Positions 59,788 through 64,000 of a stretch of 64,000 nucleotides of DNA are shown here, in pieces. The stretch lies in contig CAZOVB010000010.1 of the NCBI GenBank assembly GCA_964583095.1, positions 1 to 64,000 of the forward strand. Reading direction: 5' to 3'. This stretch comes from CAZOVB01 sp964583095. GTDB lineage: Bacteria; Planctomycetota; Phycisphaerae; SM23-33. The translations under genes and the position numbers were made by a program. The notes under the pieces are model-generated. The model did not search any database and had not been told where the DNA came from. It saw nothing but the letters and a program-made list of their open reading frames with translations. The stretch's first letter is position 1. The number at the start of each line of letters is the position of its first letter.

Positions 59788-62700
59788 ATGCAACGCAAGC
59801 TCAAGCAACTGCGCAGACACGAACTGGAAGAGATCAAAGAGGCAGGGCTCACCCTCGACTTTGACGAGATCGCCCGCAAGGGCGCCATGAGCGCCGAGGA
59901 AAAGCAGATCGCCAAGTTCTACGGCGTCTATTCATCCAGGCAGAAGGGCGATCACATGATCCGTGTCGTGATCCCCGGCGGGGACATGACGGCCGCCGAA
60001 GCCCGCGCCATGGGCGCCGCCGCCATGAAATACTCCCCCGGGGTGATCTCCTTCACCACCCGCCAGAGCGCACAGTTCCACAAGGTGCAGATCGACGGCA
60101 TCGCGCCGCTGCTGCGCGACCTGGCCGCAGCCGGAAAGACCACCTGGCATGGCTGCGGGGACGTGGCCCGCAACGTGGCCGCCTGCCCCTGGGCCGGCAT
60201 CTGCACCCACCGGCGCCTGGACGTGCTGCCCCTGGCCAAGCGCACCTCCGACGCCATCGCCGCATGCTCCGAGCTGGACAACCTGCCCCGGAAGTTCAAG
60301 ATTAACTACTCCGGCTGCGCCGGCGACTGCGGCCAGCCGCACATCAACTGCGTCGGCCTGTCGGGGATCCGCCGGGTCGGCGGACAGGTCGGGCTCCGCG
60401 TGGTCATCGGCGGAGGCATGGGCTGGTCGCCCTTCGTCGCACAGAAGCTCTACGGGTTCATCCCGCCGGAAAAAGCGGTCGACGTCTGCAAGGCCGTCGG
60501 ACGGCTCTTCCGCGACCACGGCGACCGATGGGACCGCGCCAAAGCGAGGCTGAAGTACGTCGTGCACCGCAAGGGCATCGACTTCTGCCGCAGCGAAGTG
60601 GAAAAGCACCTTTCGGAGATGGGCGTCGCCACGGAGGATTTCCTGGTAGACGACGTGGAAGATTCCGGCCCGGCCATACCCGAAAGGCCCCTGGCCCAGG
60701 CCGACCCGGTTGACAGCGACGGACCGGCCATCCAGCCGATCCGCATCCCCAAGGGCGAGCTTACGGGTGAGGCCCTTATCCGCATCGCCGAACTGTCGGA
60801 GATGTACGCCGACAAGCATGTCTACAGCACCAACCGCCAGAACCTGGAACTGCACGGGATCGACCCGGCCCGGCTGGGACAGCTCCGAGACGCACTGGCC
60901 GGCTTGGACCTGGCCGCCGATGGCTTTTTTGGCCTGAAGGATGTCGTCGCCTGTGTGGGGACCACCTACTGTCCCCTGGCGGTCTCCCAGACCCGGGCGA
61001 TGTTCGACAACCTCCAGGAGCTTCTGGCCCGGGAGAAATACGCACCGATCCGCGACAAGGCCATCGTGAACATTACCGGCTGCCCGAATTCCTGCTCCCC
61101 GTACTACATTGCCGACATCGGCCTGCGCGGTATGCGGATCCGTCGCGAAAAAACCGGCAGTGACGAGGCCTACCAGATCCGCCTGGGAGGCACGCAGACG
61201 CGCTTTGGCGATGTCCTCGGCGAGTACAAGAGCCAGGATTGCCCCCGCGTCATCCAGGCCGTGCTCGATGCGATGCTCGATTCCGACCGGCGCAGCGACG
61301 AATCCCTGGCCGGCCACGTGGCCCGAGCCGGCATCGAGCCCTACCGGAACAAGGTCCAGGCCCTGGGCATCTCTTACCACAGGGCGCCCAACCCCACCGA
61401 GTACACCCTCGCCCGGGGCGAGGGCAGGGCAGAGCTGGATCGCAAAACCATCGCCAAGGACGTGCCCTGTCAGGCGGCCTGCCCGGCCGGGACCAACGTC
61501 CCTGAGTACATCCGCCTGATTGCCGAGGGCAAGCTCGACGAGGCATTCCGGATCAACCAGGAAGACAACGTCTTGCCCGGCGTGCTGGGGCGCGTCTGCA
61601 CCCGCCCGTGCGAGCCGGCCTGCCGCCACCAGTGGACCAACATCCACGGACCCGTTTCGATCTGCCACCTCAAGCGATCCTCCGCGGACGATAAGAAGCA
61701 CAAGGCCTCGCCTTTGCCCCCCTGGTTCCAGGCAAGCGGACGCCGGGTAGCTGTCATCGGCGGAGGACCGGCCGGGCTGACCGCGGCGCGCGAGCTCAAG
61801 CGCTTCGGCCACGACGTGAGCCTCTTCGAGCGGGAGGATTTTCTTGGCGGCGTGATGGCCATCGGCATTCCGCACTTCCGTCTGCCGCGTGAGGTCCTGA
61901 ACGAGGACATCGCCGCCATCGTCGACAGCGGCATCGACGTCGAGCTCAATCGCCCGATCGACCAGACCGGCGTGATGGAGATGGTGGGGCAGGACCGCTT
62001 CGACGCGGTGCTCATTGCGGCCGGAACGCACAAACCCCGCCGGCTGGATCTGCCCGGCATGCCCGAAGGGGCCGCCATCGAGGGCCTGGAGTTCATGCGA
62101 CAGTACAACCTTTCCCAGGCGCCGGAACTGGAAGGGCCCGTGGTCGTCATCGGCGGCGGGTTCACAGCGGTGGATTGTGCCCGCTCAGCCAAGCGGCTGC
62201 TGGGCCCCGAGGCCAAGGTCTCCATCGTCTACCGTCGCGGCGAGGAGCAGATGACCGCCACCGCCCAGGAACTGGCCGAGATTCGCGAGGAAGGCATCGA
62301 GATCGACACCCTCTGTTCGCCCGTCAGCGCCCGAACCGACGAGAAAGGCCTGGCTGGGGTCACCTTCGGCCGCAATGTCCTGGATCGGGAATCGGCCGAC
62401 TCGGGCAAACCGAGGATGATTCCCGTCGAGGGCAGCCAGTGGGAGATGCCCGCGCGGTCGGTGATCTTCGCCATCGGCCAGGAGCAGACCGAGGACGTCC
62501 TGCCCGAGGGGGTGGAAGCAACTCAGAACTGGCGAACCACCCGGGAGAAGCTCTTTGTCGCCGGCGACTTCGCCTTTGGCGCCGAGGCCGTCATCGACGC
62601 GGTGGCCGATGCGAAAAAGGCCGCCGACGCCATCGATTTCTTCCTGACCGGGGAGAATCGCAGACAGAAAGTCCTGGCCATCCGTGAGGCCCGGGATACG

Positions 62701-63132
62701 GGGCGCCTTCGGGATTACGACCTGCTCAAGCCCCCGCACATGAACACCCTGGCCCTGGAAGCCCGCCAGGGAGGCGAGGAAGTCGAACGGGGCTTTGATC
62801 CCGACCAGCGACAGATCAGCGCTCAGCGCTGCTACCTGTGCAGCTACAAGTACGAGATCGACCAGGACAAGTGCATCCACTGCGACTGGTGCATCAAGGT
62901 CTCTCCCCGCCAGTGCATCCTGCGCCTGGAGAGCCTGGAGACAGACGCCGACGGCGCGCCGGTTTCCTGGAAGCCGGCGCCGGCCGACGATGCCCCCGGC
63001 GCTACCTATATCTGGATCGACTCGGACCAGTGCATTCGCTGCGGCAACTGCATCCGGATCTGCCCGACCGGCGCGATCAGCCTTCGCAAGGCCGACCTGG
63101 AATCCGCCTGCTCCCCGGCAGCAGAGGCCTGA
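59788..63132 (+). CDS. Sulfite reductase - NAD(P)H FAD oxidoreductase - ferredoxin fusion
   Basis: The 1114-residue chain starts with ATG after GGAG. Residues of about 1-540 are a siroheme nitrite/sulfite reductase: HGCGDVARNVAACPWAG, NYSGCAGDCGQPH, then the Fe4S4-siroheme Cys set CVGTTYC and TGCPNSCSP. About 560-640 is a GltD-like N-terminal Fe-S domain (CQAACPAGTNVPEYIRLI, VCTRPCEPAC). About 655-960 is a two-dinucleotide-binding flavoprotein (VIGGGPAGLTAARELKRFG, VVVIGGGFTAVDCARSA). About 1025-1100 has ferredoxin-like clusters (CIHCDWCIKVSPRQC, with Ser in place of the usual fourth Cys; CIRCGNCIRICPTG). The chain could pass electrons from NAD(P)H to sulfite. cysH follows. Confidence 0.92.
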   Translation: MQRKLKQLRRHELEEIKEAGLTLDFDEIARKGAMSAEEKQIAKFYGVYSSRQKGDHMIRVVIPGGDMTAAEARAMGAAAMKYSPGVISFTTRQSAQFHKVQIDGIAPLLRDLAAAGKTTWHGCGDVARNVAACPWAGICTHRRLDVLPLAKRTSDAIAACSELDNLPRKFKINYSGCAGDCGQPHINCVGLSGIRRVGGQVGLRVVIGGGMGWSPFVAQKLYGFIPPEKAVDVCKAVGRLFRDHGDRWDRAKARLKYVVHRKGIDFCRSEVEKHLSEMGVATEDFLVDDVEDSGPAIPERPLAQADPVDSDGPAIQPIRIPKGELTGEALIRIAELSEMYADKHVYSTNRQNLELHGIDPARLGQLRDALAGLDLAADGFFGLKDVVACVGTTYCPLAVSQTRAMFDNLQELLAREKYAPIRDKAIVNITGCPNSCSPYYIADIGLRGMRIRREKTGSDEAYQIRLGGTQTRFGDVLGEYKSQDCPRVIQAVLDAMLDSDRRSDESLAGHVARAGIEPYRNKVQALGISYHRAPNPTEYTLARGEGRAELDRKTIAKDVPCQAACPAGTNVPEYIRLIAEGKLDEAFRINQEDNVLPGVLGRVCTRPCEPACRHQWTNIHGPVSICHLKRSSADDKKHKASPLPPWFQASGRRVAVIGGGPAGLTAARELKRFGHDVSLFEREDFLGGVMAIGIPHFRLPREVLNEDIAAIVDSGIDVELNRPIDQTGVMEMVGQDRFDAVLIAAGTHKPRRLDLPGMPEGAAIEGLEFMRQYNLSQAPELEGPVVVIGGGFTAVDCARSAKRLLGPEAKVSIVYRRGEEQMTATAQELAEIREEGIEIDTLCSPVSARTDEKGLAGVTFGRNVLDRESADSGKPRMIPVEGSQWEMPARSVIFAIGQEQTEDVLPEGVEATQNWRTTREKLFVAGDFAFGAEAVIDAVADAKKAADAIDFFLTGENRRQKVLAIREARDTGRLRDYDLLKPPHMNTLALEARQGGEEVERGFDPDQRQISAQRCYLCSYKYEIDQDKCIHCDWCIKVSPRQCILRLESLETDADGAPVSWKPAPADDAPGATYIWIDSDQCIRCGNCIRICPTGAISLRKADLESACSPAAEA

Positions 63133-63133
63133 G

Positions 63134-63865
63134 ATGGACCGCGATGCCATTGACATCGACAGGCTCCAGGCCATGGAGGCAGGGGATCTGCTGGCCTGGG
63201 CGTTCGAGAACTTCGGCGACAGGGCGGCCATCGGCACGAGCCTGCAGAAGACCGGCTCGGTGATGATCGACGTGGCTTCGCGCCTGGACATGCCCTTCCG
63301 GGTGTTCTTCATCGAGACGCTCATGGACTATCCCGAGACCTACCGCCTGCTGGAGCGGACGCAGACGCGATACGGCATCGAGATCGAGCGGTTCGCGCCG
63401 CGCGAGGAAGAGGTCGGCCAACTTCGCGATCGCCTGGGCCGGTGGGAGCACTTCATGGATCGCAGGGCCTGCTGCTTCGTCCGCAAGTCTTTGCCGATGC
63501 AGCGTGCCCAGCATACGCTGGACGTCTGGATTTCCGGCCTGCGGGCCGACCAGAGCGACCACCGGGCCGAGAAGGCCCTCAAAGCTGCATGGGTCCCCGC
63601 CGCAGACGGGCGAAAGATCCTCAAGCTCAACCCGCTGGTGGAGTGGGACGAAGCCCGGATCGATAACTACATTCGCGACAACGACGTGCCCATCAACGAG
63701 CTCTACGCGTATGAATCCCCCTACGGCGAGCGGTTCGGGGTGATCTCCTGCCGGCGATGCCACATCCCCGTCAAGCCCTCCCTGCTGCCGCGCGGAGGAA
63801 AGTGGCCCTGGGAGAACGAGGGCATCAAGGAGTGTGGCCTGCACATCGGCGGCGACGGCATCTGA
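63134..63865 (+). CDS. cysH: APS/PAPS reductase, assimilatory
   Basis: This enzyme reduces adenylylated sulfate to sulfite for the neighbouring sulfite reductase. The 243-residue protein starts at ATG with AGAGG upstream, one base after the previous stop. Features: IGTSLQKTGSVMIDVA (adenylyl-binding loop), FFIETLMDYPETY, RRACCFVRKSLPM and SCRRCHIPV, giving the CC...CxxC set that binds a 4Fe-4S cluster and marks the APS-preferring type, and the catalytic KECGLHIGGDG at the C-terminus. Activity with APS is therefore more likely than with PAPS. Sulfate activation genes are not in the window. Confidence 0.93.
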   Translation: MDRDAIDIDRLQAMEAGDLLAWAFENFGDRAAIGTSLQKTGSVMIDVASRLDMPFRVFFIETLMDYPETYRLLERTQTRYGIEIERFAPREEEVGQLRDRLGRWEHFMDRRACCFVRKSLPMQRAQHTLDVWISGLRADQSDHRAEKALKAAWVPAADGRKILKLNPLVEWDEARIDNYIRDNDVPINELYAYESPYGERFGVISCRRCHIPVKPSLLPRGGKWPWENEGIKECGLHIGGDGI

Positions 63866-63899
63866 GGCCGGCTTGCCCCCGCGGAAAACCAAAACCCAC

Positions 63900-63973
63900 C
63901 ACGCCCGACAGGACTCGAACCTGTAACCTGCGGTTTAGAAGACCGCTGCTCTATCCGGTTGAGCTACGGGCGC
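63900..63973 (-). tRNA. tRNA-Arg (anticodon UCU)
   Basis: On the minus strand the 74 bases fold as a cloverleaf: acceptor GCGCCCG with CGGGCGU (one G-U pair), D arm GCUC/GAGC, anticodon stem GCGGU/ACCGC with loop CUUCUAA (anticodon UCU, reading AGA), and T arm ACAGG-UUCGAGU-CCUGU. Discriminator base is G. CCA is not encoded in the sequence that follows. Confidence 0.93.
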
Positions 63974-63982
63974 ATGTTGTTT

Positions 63983-63988
63983 ATTTTA
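63983..63988 (-). promoter_or_regulatory. Candidate -10 box for tRNA-Arg
   Basis: Read on the minus strand this is TAAAAT, 9 bases before the mature tRNA 5' end, in an AT-rich patch. The -35 would lie beyond the end of the window. Confidence 0.4.
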
Positions 63989-64000
63989 ATTGTGTTACGT

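Noticed and set aside
59932..62031. A 699-codon minus-strand frame opposite the sulfite reductase
   Set aside because: No domains are seen; the plus strand carries conserved Cys and Rossmann motifs throughout.

Overview
The window is GC-rich bacterial chromosome, most likely from a planctomycete of the Phycisphaerae type. I infer this from the LEPR-type N-terminal motif on a giant surface protein, flagellin and lipid A genes (diderm envelope), a planctomycete-style secreted protein of unknown function, and long genes with heavy G/C third positions that produce many antisense shadow ORFs. The exact taxon is not provable from the sequence alone.

Layout. (1) 0.3-10.3 kb: a secreted protein closed by a strong terminator, a small overlapping pair of unknown genes with lower GC, ApbE flavinyltransferase, a uroporphyrinogen-decarboxylase-like protein, and a 1614-residue C25 (gingipain-type) peptidase with seven tandem 420-bp repeats. 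(2) 10.7-11.9 kb: flagellin. (3) 11.9-37.6 kb, minus strand: an 18-gene exopolysaccharide/capsule operon read from wza and wzc through a WecA-like initiating transferase, an epimerase-oxidoreductase fusion, a flippase, methyltransferases, glycosyltransferases, a probable polymerase, CapA, a PaaK/CapK-like ligase, a bi-domain oxidoreductase and a heparinase. About a dozen of its junctions overlap (ATGA, GTGA or TGATG), so it is probably translated as a coupled unit. (4) 38.0-40.4 kb: an alpha/beta hydrolase coupled to a GH3-type acyl-adenylating enzyme. (5) 40.4-45.6 kb: a phosphorelay of a response regulator-Hpt protein, a hybrid kinase and a response regulator-CheX protein. (6) 45.7-50.4 kb: a second URO-D-like protein, a GH94 glycoside phosphorylase and small proteins. 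(7) 50.4-55.7 kb: a phage-like cassette in which a triple-HTH S24 repressor faces a six-gene operon (unknown protein, two Cys-rich small proteins, ParB-like protein, ABC ATPase-GNAT fusion, HTH protein) across a promoter packed with TTAAC half-sites. (8) 55.7-64 kb: housekeeping genes: histidine kinase, acpS, lpxB, a free-standing MetG-beta-type tRNA-binding protein, a GNAT, a three-part sulfite reductase fusion followed by an APS/PAPS reductase (assimilatory sulfur reduction), and tRNA-Arg(UCU).

The most unusual parts are the cassette at 51.8-55.7 kb, where I propose a Mom-like DNA-modifying acyltransferase fused to an ABC ATPase, and the single-chain sulfite reductase with its own NAD(P)H-dependent electron-transfer module.
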